A stretch of 64,000 nt of DNA from Proteromonas lacertae (lineage: Eukaryota > Sar > Bigyra > Opalinata > Proteromonadidae), in NCBI GenBank assembly GCA_002245135.1, contig NGBS01000599.1, positions 1 through 64,000 on the forward strand, written 5' to 3'. The first letter of the stretch is position 1. Every line of letters starts with the position of its first letter. Below, one piece after another: positions 9,448-20,905 of the stretch. The notes under the pieces were generated by a model. It had not been told where the DNA came from, made no database searches, and was given only the letters and a program-made list of their open reading frames with translations. Both the position numbers and the translations under genes were made by a program.

Positions 9448-11944
9448 CCGACAACTACCTTGAGTGAATCACCACTAAAGCTACTTTTAGGGTCGGGTAT
9501 GTTCAAGATAACATCCCAGGTTGTGTACTCAACATGAAGGATGGGATTGCCAGAGTTATCATCTTGAGTAAGTATACTATGGATCTCATTGATCTTCGTA
9601 AGCTGGTCGTGGGAGGTAAAGTCATTGATCTGTGATAAGTGTAAGTACTGCAAGTGATGGAGATCGTTGATATTGCTTTCAAGGCCAGGGAACTTCTCTT
9701 GGATGGTATTGATCCAATTGTAAGTCTTTGTGGTATAGGCAAAGAGATCATTGAACCAGAAGAAGACTGAGAACTTATTCTCAGCATCACCATCAACCAG
9801 TCTCCTGACTTTACCTTGGATCTCACCGACTGAGGTTGTAAGTGATGCTAAGCTAGTACTGATAGAAGTAAGATCGGAAGAGGATGCATTGGAGTTGTTA
9901 TCATTACTACCACCTGAAGATGCTAGAGATGCCTTGATAGACTCTAAGGAAGTATTTACTTTGAACAGCTCCTGGAAGACTGATTGTTGTTGTCCTTGAA
10001 CTAGTGGCTCACCAAGATGCGATAAGAGTAGTGCCTGGTTCTCAAAGAGTGTAGTGTTGACCTTAGGCTTAGGAGATCCGATAAGGTGGTTGATGGCTTC
10101 TAAGTTCTTGAAGACTGTGTTGTAATTGCTACTGCTGCTGGAGCTGCTTCCTAGAAGATCAGTGATTGAAGAGAGATCTACAATGGATGGAATGGAGGAT
10201 CCTCCTGAGGAACCTCCCGAAGATGCATTACCATTGCCAGTAGCTATCCACTTACCGATCATCTTTACATCCTCGTAGATGTCCATCAAGTAGGTGAACA
10301 TGCTTAGCTGTTCCTTATACTTCTCGGGACATGTTCCTATAACTCCATTCAAGGCAACGTGGGCTGTCACCAGATTGACAATGTGGCTACTATAGATAGC
10401 TTGCTGGGACTTCAACTCAATCTCCTTCTTAGCATTCTCAGTCGGTACATTGGGGATGAAGTAGTTAGTGATCAGGTCAACTTTATCACTGAGAGTAGGA
10501 GAAAACGCTACAGGTCGCGCAATGTTGGAAGAGTTGCTTCTGGTTGATATTCAGGACCTGGGTAAGATCCTTTACTGAGATGACTTCATCGTAGAGAGTA
10601 TTGGTACTGTTATCATCGTCGGGGTTGATATCAATTCCTTGCTTCTCAAATTCTTTAGCGATGGCCTGGCAGTAGCTATTGAGACTTTGAAGATCTCCAT
10701 TGAGTTGAACTAAAGCAGCGTTGATATTGTTCTGACTGTAAGTGGTAAGTGAATTCACTTGAGATTGAAGACCGATAGTGAGCTGGTAAAGCTTATCGAT
10801 ATATTCAAAGAGATTGTTAGCTACTGGTGCTGACGGAGTTGAAGAAGAAGGAGAGTCATCATCGGGAGTGTTGATACTATCTGGGATCAAGGAGGAGCTT
10901 AACTTTTCAAGGAGGTCGTAAATGGAGGAAGGTCTATTGAGATCAGTAACTTCCATGGAGGATGGATCATATCGGTGCTTACCAAGGAAGTCCATTGCAG
11001 AGTAGTGATTCTCGGTCATAGCAATCATCGTCTTAGTAAGGGTATCCTCATGATTCTTAAGGACTGCACTAACCTCTCCGATGATACCTATGACTTCATT
11101 GACTTTGTTGAGAGTAGTCTTGGTGCTTATCAAGTAGTTGCTTCACGTTCTCACTCATCGGCTTTATCAGATCATCCATGGCCGACACGGTAGCTGATAT
11201 CTCCTCCAACACCTTGTTGCTATCGGAGGTCTCTTGTTTAGTGGTATTGGTAAAGGACTCAATAGTCTTCTCCAGCTCCTTGATAGTGTTATTGATCACG
11301 GTCGTGTTGGAATTGCTATCACTGTTGGTATTATGAAGTTGTCTTTCAAGGTCTTGGATCTTCTCAAGGAGCTCTTCATGCTGCTCATCGTTCAAGGACA
11401 CAGGAATGCTTTGTAAGGCTAACTTCATCCTGCTAGAGATCTCCTCATAGTTGGTATTGCAAATGAAGGAGGAGTTGCTTAGCATCCTTTGAAAGGTATC
11501 GTTGATCACTCCGATATCGACATTAACAAAGAGTTGTCTTTGAAGGACATCTCGTAGCTCCACAAGAGTGTGGTTGATGTGATCGAATTGATGATTCATC
11601 AGCTCCTTGACAGTTGTAGTCGGTTCAAAGAAGGAGGAGCTGCAGTTCTCATGAAGAGTGTTGTCTTGACTCAAATCTATATCAATAGATCCTATATATT
11701 TGTTTTTCATGGTATTGAAACTTTCACCTTCATATATTTCTAATGTTTTCTTTCCTCCATCTAAATTCACTTCAATTTCTTTTTTAGCAGGTAGAATATC
11801 CATTTTCTTTAATATCACTTCCATATGATGAACACTAAATATTTTATTAATTTCTATTCCTACAGACTTAGTTAATACATCTCTTATTTCATAATGGTCT
11901 ATATCTACATCAAGTAATGTTTGCTTCTTTTGATAATTCATCAT
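9309..11944 (-). pseudogene. Long coiled, Ser/Gly/Asn-rich protein, possible fibre or structural protein (two frameshifts)
   Basis: Three minus-strand ORFs (11944-11096, 11133-10486, ~10500-9309) continue one another through frame changes near 11,120 and 10,520, giving roughly 850 residues. The start is MMNYQKKQTLLDVD at 11944. The body is long amphipathic helix with heptad-like Leu/Ile/Val spacing, interrupted by Ser/Gly linkers (SGGSSGGSS). The last ~50 codons overlap the capsid-like gene antisense and are probably spurious. The first ~85 codons use AT-rich codons and the rest GC-rich ones, the switch lying near 11,690. A trimeric fibre or tail-like role is only a guess from composition. 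Confidence 0.5.
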
Positions 11945-11994
11945 TAAATACTATACTAGCATTTGTATATTTAAGGCGAATCATTTCTTTAATC

Positions 11995-12201
11995 TTACTT
12001 ATCTCGCTTGACTGAAGTATTTTTTTCAATCATTCTGTCTAATATCTTAACTGTTTTATTGAAATAATTTTTACATTTGTCTTCAAAAACAGATTTTTCA
12101 AGAAGGAATTGAATAATACCATCTAAACATATTTCATAAGTATCTACTGTAGAAAAAGCTATTTTACACTTTTCTGCTTCGATATATATTCTAGTTAACA
12201 A
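11995..12201 (-). CDS. Small hypothetical protein
   Basis: A 68-codon AT-rich ORF, probably alpha-helical (FSTVDTYEICLDGIIQFLL), ending with a basic tail. The frame stays open upstream to about 12,235 without an ATG, so the true 5' end is unclear. It lies just upstream of, and co-oriented with, the long coiled protein. No family recognised. Confidence 0.35.
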   Translation of the reverse strand: MLTRIYIEAEKCKIAFSTVDTYEICLDGIIQFLLEKSVFEDKCKNYFNKTVKILDRMIEKNTSVKRDK

Positions 12202-12779
12202 CGACTTAGTTATTTTATCATCATCTATTCTTTATTTATTTCTTCATATCTTTTCATATTAGTTACTTATAAACTGCTCAAATATATAACATGATCTATT
12301 ATAAACTGCTTATACACTGCTTAATGATGCCTGATTTGGGAATGTAAGTATTTAATTTACATTGAAGTGAGAATATATTGGATGATTATGCTTTTTTTCA
12401 GCTGGCATTTAAAATGCAAATGATTAGTTTGAATAAAGGCTTGTATCAAATTTCATAATAAAATTAAAAAGAACTATATTTTGTCTGTTATAGATTTGTA
12501 TAAGCAAATTTATGATTATATTATTAAATCTATATTATAATAAATTGTTCATTACATGAATTGATATTAAAGAACAGGACAAATCGTAAAAGGACTATCG
12601 CGCGCGATAAAGAAATTTGCGGGATAAAGGAGATAATAATATAGAATAAAGGACCTGGCACACCGAGCCGCATGACTCGGCTCCTGGCGCACCAAATCAA
12701 ACATTCATAAATTACGTGACATATGTCATATTATGTCATATTTTATTTTTGCATTTTCTAGAATATTCTTATTTCATAT
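12202..12779. other. AT-rich gap between element A and small ORFs, with a GC-rich hairpin
   Basis: No gene seen. Around 12,597-12,700 the base composition jumps: CGCGCGAT is followed by a hairpin GAGCCG-CATGACT-CGGCTC (12665-12683) flanked by near-direct repeats CCTGGCACACC and CCTGGCGCACC. This could be the residue of an element end or a structured terminator; nothing else supports either. Confidence 0.4.
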
Positions 12780-13087
12780 ATGGATAATCTAATTAAAGAA
12801 GAAGCAGAAAATGGATTTGATTCTTTATATGAAATGTGTAATGTATATCTCAATAAGAAAGATGATGGCAGCAATGACTATCAAACATCAATTGAAATAG
12901 CATGTGAGATTATATTAAAATTAAAAGAATTAAATGAAGAATATCATTTAGGATTAGATGATACGGTATTACATCAAATAGGAAGATTAGAAGGGAAAAA
13001 ATAGCAAGTCAATATTTACAAAAAGAATTAGAAAAACAATTAAATGAAATAATACCAAGTTTAAACAATATGTTAAAAATCAAATAA
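12780..13087 (+). pseudogene. Small helical hypothetical protein, one frameshift
   Basis: Starts MDNLIKEEAENGF at 12780 and is open to 13004. The downstream frame (REKIASQYLQKELEKQLNE) continues the same helical character to a TAA at 13087, so one base change near 12,985 splits an otherwise ~100-residue protein. Acidic then coiled-coil-like. No family recognised. It converges with the minus-strand gene at 13095. Confidence 0.4.
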
Positions 13088-13094
13088 AAATTAA

Positions 13095-13568
13095 TTAGTC
13101 TTTATCATCTTCCAATCTGTTTTTAAAAATATTATATATAGAATTTAATTCTGAATTTGTATCGATTAAATAGAGATAATGATTTTTTATATATCTAAAA
13201 TTTTTAATAGTATTTGCATTCAAATTGAAATCTTCTTCAGAAATATATGCAAAATCTTCAACATAGAAAGTGTCCAGTTTATTAATTAATTTTTCTAAGT
13301 CTTCTATAATATCCAGTCTATAAGATGTTAATTCAGATTTGCTACATGTGGTAGCTATTTTACTCCTGTTATATTTCAATTCGATATTTTGTATGAAAGT
13401 TACAAAAGACTTTATTTTATCTCTTAGATCTGTTTTATCTTTACTACTAAAATTTTCACTTAGATTTAATTTATAGACCCTTCTATTTATATCATTTAAA
13501 CTACTAATATAATTTTTAAGTACATCAAAGAATACATAGAATTCATATACTCTAGCAAAATTACTCAT
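13095..13568 (-). CDS. Hypothetical helical protein, 157 residues
   Basis: An intact AT-rich ORF with an ATG at 13568. The sequence is all-helical (FDVLKNYISSLNDINRRVYKL) with many Lys, Asn and Asp and no membrane segment. It sits between the two Polintons, divergent from PolB B with a 226-bp AT-rich spacer. No family recognised; it may be an accessory gene of Polinton B. Confidence 0.5.
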   Translation of the reverse strand: MSNFARVYEFYVFFDVLKNYISSLNDINRRVYKLNLSENFSSKDKTDLRDKIKSFVTFIQNIELKYNRSKIATTCSKSELTSYRLDIIEDLEKLINKLDTFYVEDFAYISEEDFNLNANTIKNFRYIKNHYLYLIDTNSELNSIYNIFKNRLEDDKD

Positions 13569-13794
13569 ATATTTGGTATTAATTAATTAGAAATACTACT
13601 AATAGAAATTGTTCTTCTAATTCAAATCTGATCCAAAGAATATAATATAATTCAAGTAAAAGAAAGAAATATAAAACAATAATATAAAATAATAAATATA
13701 AATCGTAAAAGAATTGATATATAACTTTTAGAAATTTATAAAAGAATAAAAATAATAATAAAAATATATAAAAAATTAATTTTTAATTTTCTAG

Positions 13795-16700
13795 ATGAAC
13801 CCTTTCATCCCTCCTTATTATTATTATTCAAACTTTAATTATTATAGTCCACCACCATTTGGAGCACCTTATATTCCTCCTCCACAAAATTATGGATTTA
13901 ATCCCATGCCCATGCCATATCCAGGTATGGCACCTCCTAATATGTATGAACCACCTCCACCTATTCAAAATATTCCAGTAGCTAGAAATTATGTTCCACC
14001 AAGAAATCTAGTTACAAATACAAATCCTGGTTTCAATTATTATCCTGGAAATATAGGAGTAGATTCAACACCTCAAATTAATATTCCTGAACCAGGATTT
14101 GTAACACCACCTCCCAAGAGAAGATTAGATTTCGAAAACATAAGTCCTCCAAAAATACAAAGAAAAGGAGGTATGCAGGTTCCAATGCCTAATCCTAATC
14201 CTAATCCAAATCAACCTGTTGTTAATCAACCTCCACCAAATGCACAACAGCGTAATAGAGTAGCAGATTTAAATTTATCTTATCAAGAAGAAAGAGATTT
14301 AAGAGAAGCAAGCGATATATTAGAAAATCATCCTACTAAATTATTAAAATTACAATATGAAAAGAGATTATATTATATGGACTTAATTCAGAGAAGTACA
14401 GATAATTACAGTAGAACATATCAAATTAACTTTTTAAACGATGTAAATGGTATGGATCCAGATGCTGTAGTTGAAATTATAACTGATCCTAGTAGTCCAT
14501 TAATTACTAAAATAAGAGAATATTTGGAAGATGTTAAATATATAAAAGTAACATTAAGTTTTAGAAGTGGTTATATAGGAGTAGACGATCCAGATTATAA
14601 TAATCCAAATGGTAATAAAATAACAAATTGGGTTTATTTAGAATGTAAACCTGTAGTTATTACAGAATCAGAAATGAATGTAGCTCATAAAATATTAAAA
14701 GATAGAATAAGAACAGAAATGGGACCTTTATGGCATACTGAAAAATCAAGTTTAAAATTTAGACATGTTGGTGAAGTTGAAGTTCATTTAGTCAAAGCAA
14801 CTGCTATGGCAGGTAGTGGTAAAAATAAAGAACTTCCAGATTGGATAACTAATAAAAAATGTGTTATATCAATAGATAATAATAAAGAAAATGATCAATT
14901 ATGTTTTCTATATGCTATAGCAGCAGCATTTTTTCATGGTAATAATAATAATAAGAATTTAAATAGAGTAGAACAATATAAAGATTATATTAGAGTTAAC
15001 TACAATTAGAGTATATTATATTTCCCAGTAGATCCTATTAAACATAATAAACATATTCATGAATTTAAAACAATAATTCATCTAACATTAAATATATTCA
15101 AAATAACAGATAAAGAAGTAGTTCCTATATATGTAATACATATAGATAAATTCAATAATTATCCACATGTGAATTTATTATATAATGATAAACATTATTC
15201 TACTATTACAAAATTAAATGTAATATTAATACCTAAAGGAAAGAAGTGTAAAAATGGTTATCCAAGATGTAATTATTGTTTTGCTTTATTATCAACAGAT
15301 GAAAAAAGAATACAACATGAAAAATATAATTGTCAACAACATAAAGGTATTATAAGAAATTTCCCTGAAAAAAATATTCAATTAGAATTTAAGAACTTTA
15401 AATATATGAATACCTATAGTAATATATTGGGATACTGAAGTTTATCAGGAGAAAGTAACAGATCCAATTTTAAATGAGAAAGGTATTTTATCAAAGCATA
15501 TATTATCCAGTTGGTGTTTATATGTTGTATCTAAATATCCTAATATATATCCTAATAAAATTGAGTATGATTTTAAAACACCTAAAGATAATGAAACAGA
15601 TTTAGAGGATAGATTAATAGCTAAATTTATGGAAATACAAAAAGAAATATTAGATTTATATGAAGAAAAATTAAAAAATCCTGAAAAAATGATAGGATAT
15701 AATAGAGAAGATCCTAAAAATAAATTGAATTATTGTATATACTGTAAAGAACCATTTGATTATAGAAATAAGAATAAAAAACCTGTATTACACCACGACC
15801 ACTTTAGTGGACAATATATAGGTAGAATATGTAATAATTGTAACTTCCATGTAAGTTTAAATAATATGCCAATCCCTTGTATTGCTCATAATTCCAAAAA
15901 TTATGACAATAATTTCATTATTAGAGGATTTTCCAGATGGGATAATAAGTTAAGAGATGAATTTTGTAAAGAAAATAATATTGATCCTAATGTAAATTAT
16001 GCTTCAGATACTGAATCTGATAGTGATACTGAAGAAGAAGAAGATAATACTATTACTAATACTAATTCTATTCCTGTTCCACAGTAAGATAGTGATACAT
16101 TTACTCCATTACCTCCTTATACTAATGGCTTTATAACAGATAATAAAATAAAAGATTATGTGAAAGATTTGAGAAAAGAAAAACAACAAGAAAAAGATGA
16201 TAATAATAATAATAATTTCAGTATGAGTCCATTACATGATTCTTTAAGTGATATGGAAACTCAAGAAGTTGAAAGTGAAGTAATCCAAATTATTAATGAA
16301 GAAGTTAATGCATTATTAGAATTAGAAGAAATGTTAAGAAGAGATAGCCCTAGAAATGCAGAAGATGTTATAGATGAAATAGATGAACAATCTGCTTATA
16401 GAATTATTAAATGTAAAGATGGTAAAATAAGAAAATATAAAAACAAAAAATAATATAAATCACAATTATTAGTATTACCTAAAACAGATAATAAATTTTT
16501 ATTAATAAAGTTCAACAAATTATACTTTATGGACTCATATCAATTCTTACCAAGTTCTTTAGATTCTTTAACAAAGTCATTATATACTCAAGCAATAAGA
16601 GATAATGGAAATTATCAAAAATATTTCAGTTATGTATATGAAGATATTTATAAAAAATATTCTGCTCCTGGTAAATTAGATCATGATATGAAAATTGATG

Positions 16701-18712
16701 CTTTTATCCATAAATGGTGTTTATCTAAAGGATATTTTCCATATGAATATGTGAACTCATTATCTAAATATTTCAATACTTTTGAACTACCTCCTAAAGA
16801 AACATTCTATTCAAAGTTAAAAGATGATAATACTGTAACAGATGTTGAATATGCTAGTTGTCAGGCTTTATGGAAAGTTATTAGATGTGATAACTTAATG
16901 GAATACAATTTATTTTATCTCAGATTAGATGTTCTTACATTAACATGCGTATTTGAACATTTTAGAGATGTTATATGGAATAATTTTACTTTGGATCCAT
17001 TATGGCATTGTAGTTCACCTGGTTTATCTTGGAGTATATTCCTTAAAAATTGTGATGTAAAAATTGATTTAATAAGTGACTCTGATATTTATGACTTTAT
17101 ACATTCTGGATTAATAGGTGGGATTTCTATGGTTGGTAGTATGAGATATGCAGAGTCTTGGAATCATTATCAACCTCAATGGCAAGAGAAAAATAAAAAG
17201 GAAGTACAGGATCCAGATAATCAAGCATATATTATGTATATGGATTATAATTCTTTATATCCAAGTACTATGGCTAGTATGAAGTTACCATATAGTGAAT
17301 TTGAATGGATTGAACCAACTACTGAAAATGTTAAGAAAATATTATCATTACATTACTATGAAGAACAAAGAGAAAAATATTACAATACAGAATGGATTAA
17401 TAAAAATATGTATGGATATATTCTAGAAGTAGATATTTCTCCTCCTAGTAATAGTAATGAAAGAAAAAAATTTGCTGAATATCCTTTGTTACCAGAAAGA
17501 AAAATAGTTGACTATGATAATTTATCTGAAATACAAAAGAAATGGGCAGAATCTTTAGGATTAGTTTCAGAAGCTAAAAATAATATTGATAAACCATATA
17601 AAGTTAAAAAGTTAAAGTCAAATGTTCCTAAAATAGTATGTGATTTAACAACAAAATACAACTATGTTGTTCACTATCAATATTTGAAATTTGCATGTGA
17701 AATGGGTTATGTTATACATCATATTCATAAAATTATCAGATTTAAAGAGTCTAATTATGCACATAACTTTGTAATGATGAATCATAACTTAAGAAGACAA
17801 GCTAAATTAGAAGGAAGGGATGCTGATGCTGATACTTTTAAGCTTATTCTAAATAGTGCTTATAAAAAGACTTGTGAAAATACTGAGAATAGATGTACTT
17901 CCAAATTGGTTAATAATGAAGAAGACTTTTTAAAGTGTACTTCCAATCCATTTTATAGAAGTTTTATTGCTATAGATAATAGTAACTTACGTATATGCAA
18001 ATTTCAAAAATATAAATGCACTATTGATAAACCATTTTATATTGGTATGAGTATATTATGTGAATCTAAAAGGTTAATGGCTCAATTCTGGTATGGACAT
18101 TTATATAGGAAATATGGGACTAGCTTAAGATTATTGATGAGTGATACTGATAGTTTCATATTTATGGTTAAAACTAGAGATTTCTATATGGATATTATGA
18201 ACGATCCACATTTTGAAAAGAAAGTTGATACTGGTAATCTTAATAAACAATACTTAATAACTAAAGGTATACACTATTCAAATGTTAATCAAAGTTCAGA
18301 ACTTAACTTATTAAAAATAGAAGAAAATAAGAATGGTTTATACTCTATTACTAGATTTGCAGGATTAAAACCTAAAATGTATGCCTATGAAAAAGTAAGA
18401 GTAGACGATGATATACATACTGTTACACATGATAGTAGAGCTAAAGGAGTTACAACTGGATATAGAATTAAAACTTGTGATTTTGACTTTTATAGAAAAA
18501 TATTAACAGATGCTGAAGATGAAAAGTCTTACAGAGTTGATAAAATCAAACAATATAGTTTCAGAAGTATTAACCAAACTTTATATACTATGGAACAAAA
18601 TAAGTTGGCTTTCAGCATATTTGATTCTAAAAGGTATTATTTAGATGTTTATCATAGTATTCCTTTTAATGATTATTATCCACCTATTATTAATAACACT
18701 ACTAATGTTTGA
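13795..18712 (+). pseudogene. Maverick/Polinton protein-primed DNA polymerase B, copy B (three in-frame stops, one frameshift)
   Basis: About 1,640 codons starting MNPFIPPYYYY. Order seen: Pro/Tyr-rich N-terminus; C2-H-C finger (CNYC...QHEKYNC); exonuclease I (YWDTEVYQ, ~15,430); Cys/His endonuclease-VII-like insert (CIYC...LHHDHFSGQYIG...CNNC); exonuclease II (AHNSKNYD); an Asp/Glu-rich insert; then MDSYQFLPSSLDSL; exonuclease III (YLRLDVLTL); motif A (DYNSLYPSTMAS); motif B (LNSAYKK); motif C (SDTDS). Breaks: TAG at 15007-15009, a one-base frame change near 15,420, TAA at 16085-16087 and TAA at 16451-16453. From 16529 to 18712 the polymerase core is fully open. Motif B has AYKK in place of the usual YGK, so activity is doubtful even if the stops were suppressed. 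Confidence 0.92.
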
Positions 18713-18806
18713 AACTTTGATATTTCTTTTTTATATTATTATTATTATAATATTATGATATTTTTTATTATTATTTTTTTTATATTATATTATAAAATAA
18801 AAAATA

Positions 18807-20168
18807 ATGTATTTCGGATGGGATCCTGCTAAAGCATTTTTTAATACTATGAATGATATAGGTAACTTAATGGAAGAAAGACAACAGCCTCCTCCTAAAC
18901 CTGACTATTCTTTACAATATTATATGAATAATGGTAGAGATGCTATTAAACGTTTTGCACCTCCTGAAAAATATAACCCTTATCCTAATCCTCAATATTC
19001 TCAATATCAAAATTGTTTACAACAACTATATAATAAATATCATTATTTAAGTGATAGAGATTTTATTAAAATGGTAATGAATCCTGTTAATAAAAATGAA
19101 ACTCCACCACCTATAGATGCTATAAAAGAATTTTTAGCTAGACAACCTGTTCGTCAGATTGTAGACTTTCACTATAAACGTGACCATCCATTTGCAAGTA
19201 TTAAAAAGCCTGGATGGTTCCAGATGGATATAGTTTTCTTTTTACCAGAACTTAAACATTTATAAATCATAGAAACTAATTCTCGTAAAGTGTGTGTTAT
19301 TCCAATACAAAGTAAAGGAGGTGATGAAAATTTAAACGCTTGTAAATCGTGGTATTATAAAGAAGATGCAGATTCTTATTTAAATGGAAATTATCAACCT
19401 AATATAGTAGCTAAAAGAAGAGTTATTAGTATTTTGAGTGATTATGAAAATGGTTTTGAAACAATAAAAGAATTTTGTAATAAAGAAGGTATAAATACTT
19501 ATTAAAAGAATCCTTCAGAACATAGAATAATGAGTGTATTAGATAGAAGTGTTTCTATTGTTAAAAAACTATTGTATAAACGTCTTATAGATATAAATTT
19601 TGATGCTCCTTTTCGTTCTTTTAATGTTAATAATAATCATAGAGAATCTATGTATAATCAATATATGTCTGAATGGATAAAAACATTTAATAGAGAAGTA
19701 TATGCAGTAGTACAAGACTATAATAATAAACCTCATCCTGCATAAAAAGGATATACTCCAAATGAAGTATATCATTCTGAAATATTACAAAAGAAAATAT
19801 TAGTAGATAGTATAAATAAAAATGTAGATAATGAATTTAAATTAGAAGATAAACAAAAATTTAAAATAGGTGATATTGCTAGATTTAAAGAAAGAAGAAG
19901 ACAATTAGATAAAATAACTACTTGGAGTGATGATGTTTATATGATTATAAATAAGTTTAGATTTTCTTATCAAATAGGTGATACTAATGGTAACTTTGTA
20001 CCTACTGTTAGTAATCAGAGGTTTAAGCATTATGAATTAGAATTAGTAGAAAGAGCGCAAGATAGAAAAGCTTATTTTAGAGCGTATCAAGCAAACAGAA
20101 GATTTTTTAATCAACATTTTAGAAAAATATTACCAAGGCCAGCAACAATTCAAAAGGGAATAGTATAA
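18807..20168 (+). pseudogene. Maverick/Polinton integrase, copy B (three in-frame TAA, no frameshift)
   Basis: Four ORFs (18807, 19290, 19530, 19941) lie in the same frame, separated only by TAA at 19263-19265, 19503-19505 and 19743-19745. The frame gives ~453 codons: a helical N-terminus (LQQLYNKYHYLSDRDFIKM), first catalytic Asp (WFQMDIVFF), second (ISILSDYENGFETI), the third-residue helix (SEHRIMSVLDRSV), the core end (YNNKPHPA, stop, KGYTPNEVY) and an SH3/chromo-like tail (FKIGDIARFKERRRQ). It follows PolB on the same strand by 94 bp. In the diverged copy A the three stop positions align with Leu, Leu and Leu, so a one-base TTA-to-TAA change explains each. Confidence 0.88.
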
Positions 20169-20201
20169 TATATTCCATTAATTAATTAATTAATTAATTA
20201 T

Positions 20202-20873
20202 TTAAAGTTCTGATATGTCAATAACTGCTCTGCTATTGACAGGAACTTTTGATAAATTATTATTATCTTCTGGAGGAGGAGGAGGAGGTTCTTCTTGTTT
20301 AATTTTGGGCTTTGGAGTTTCTTTTTTTTCTTTAATGATATGGTGTTCTTTTGAAACTCTTCTTCTTTTGTTATATTTTCTATCTTCTTCATAATCATCA
20401 CTATCATTATCACTACTACTACTACTACTACTATCACTACTAGAACTATCATTTTCTATATCAACATCTTCATACAATAAGTTTTCTATTTTATCTGGAT
20501 TCACATATGAAGGAATTACTGGATATTTGAATGTAGACCACCTATATATATTAATTTCTGTTTTCTTTAGAAAATACCACTTTTCATTTTTTGATTTAGC
20601 ATCTTCTGAAAATTTTTGAAAATCACCTGTAAATTGAATATGTAATGTGTTGAATTTGGCAAATATTTTTATATTACTATTAACATATTTTATTTCATCA
20701 CAATTTGTTACAGCTATTGTTACTAAATTATCCTCAAAAAATTGATTCTGAAATAGGATATCATTGTATAAATTCATAATATAAGTTGTTGGTAAATATT
20801 TCATATAATCATATAAATCAAATTGAAAATCATTAATTAATACATTATTTTTTGAATTGAATTTAATTTGCAC
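20202..20873 (-). CDS. Polinton B hypothetical protein with acidic Ser run and basic, Pro-rich tail
   Basis: About 220 residues on the opposite strand from the integrase. The N-terminal two thirds are beta-rich; then comes a Ser/Asp tract (ENDSSSSDSSSSSSSDND), a basic segment (RKYNKRRRVSKEHH) and a Pro run. The first in-frame ATG is internal (MKYLPTT). The frame is open upstream to about 20,940, where it overlaps the end of the next minus-strand ORF at a T-run, so the two may be one gene split by a frameshift. No family recognised. The 84-residue ORF at 20198-20452 is a shadow. Confidence 0.5.
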   Translation of the reverse strand: MQIKFNSKNNVLINDFQFDLYDYMKYLPTTYIMNLYNDILFQNQFFEDNLVTIAVTNCDEIKYVNSNIKIFAKFNTLHIQFTGDFQKFSEDAKSKNEKWYFLKKTEINIYRWSTFKYPVIPSYVNPDKIENLLYEDVDIENDSSSSDSSSSSSSDNDSDDYEEDRKYNKRRRVSKEHHIIKEKKETPKPKIKQEEPPPPPPEDNNNLSKVPVNSRAVIDISEL

Positions 20874-20905
20874 TTTAGAAGTAGTAAAAATTATTTTGTA
20901 TTTAT

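Larger units (their letters stand above)
6110..11690. other. GC-richer block with foreign codon usage between two AT-rich elements
   Basis: By eye this block is about 40-45% GC, against 25-30% in both flanks. Lys is mostly AAG, and Leu, Ser and Asp use C/G-ending codons. It contains plus-strand coding at 6.1-9.45 kb and minus-strand coding at 9.3-11.7 kb. Both edges are abrupt: about 6,110-6,130 on the left, and about 11,690 on the right, where the change happens inside the minus-strand ORF 11096-11944. The content (capsid-like protein, long coiled protein) suits a virus or Polinton structural module. Most of its genes show frame breaks. Origin from an element adapted to another genome is an inference. 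Confidence 0.7.

Noticed and set aside
9503-11416. ORFs opposite or out of frame with the long coiled protein
   Set aside because: Short, with Ser/Leu/Ile-rich shadow composition, and overlapped by a much longer consistent minus-strand frame.
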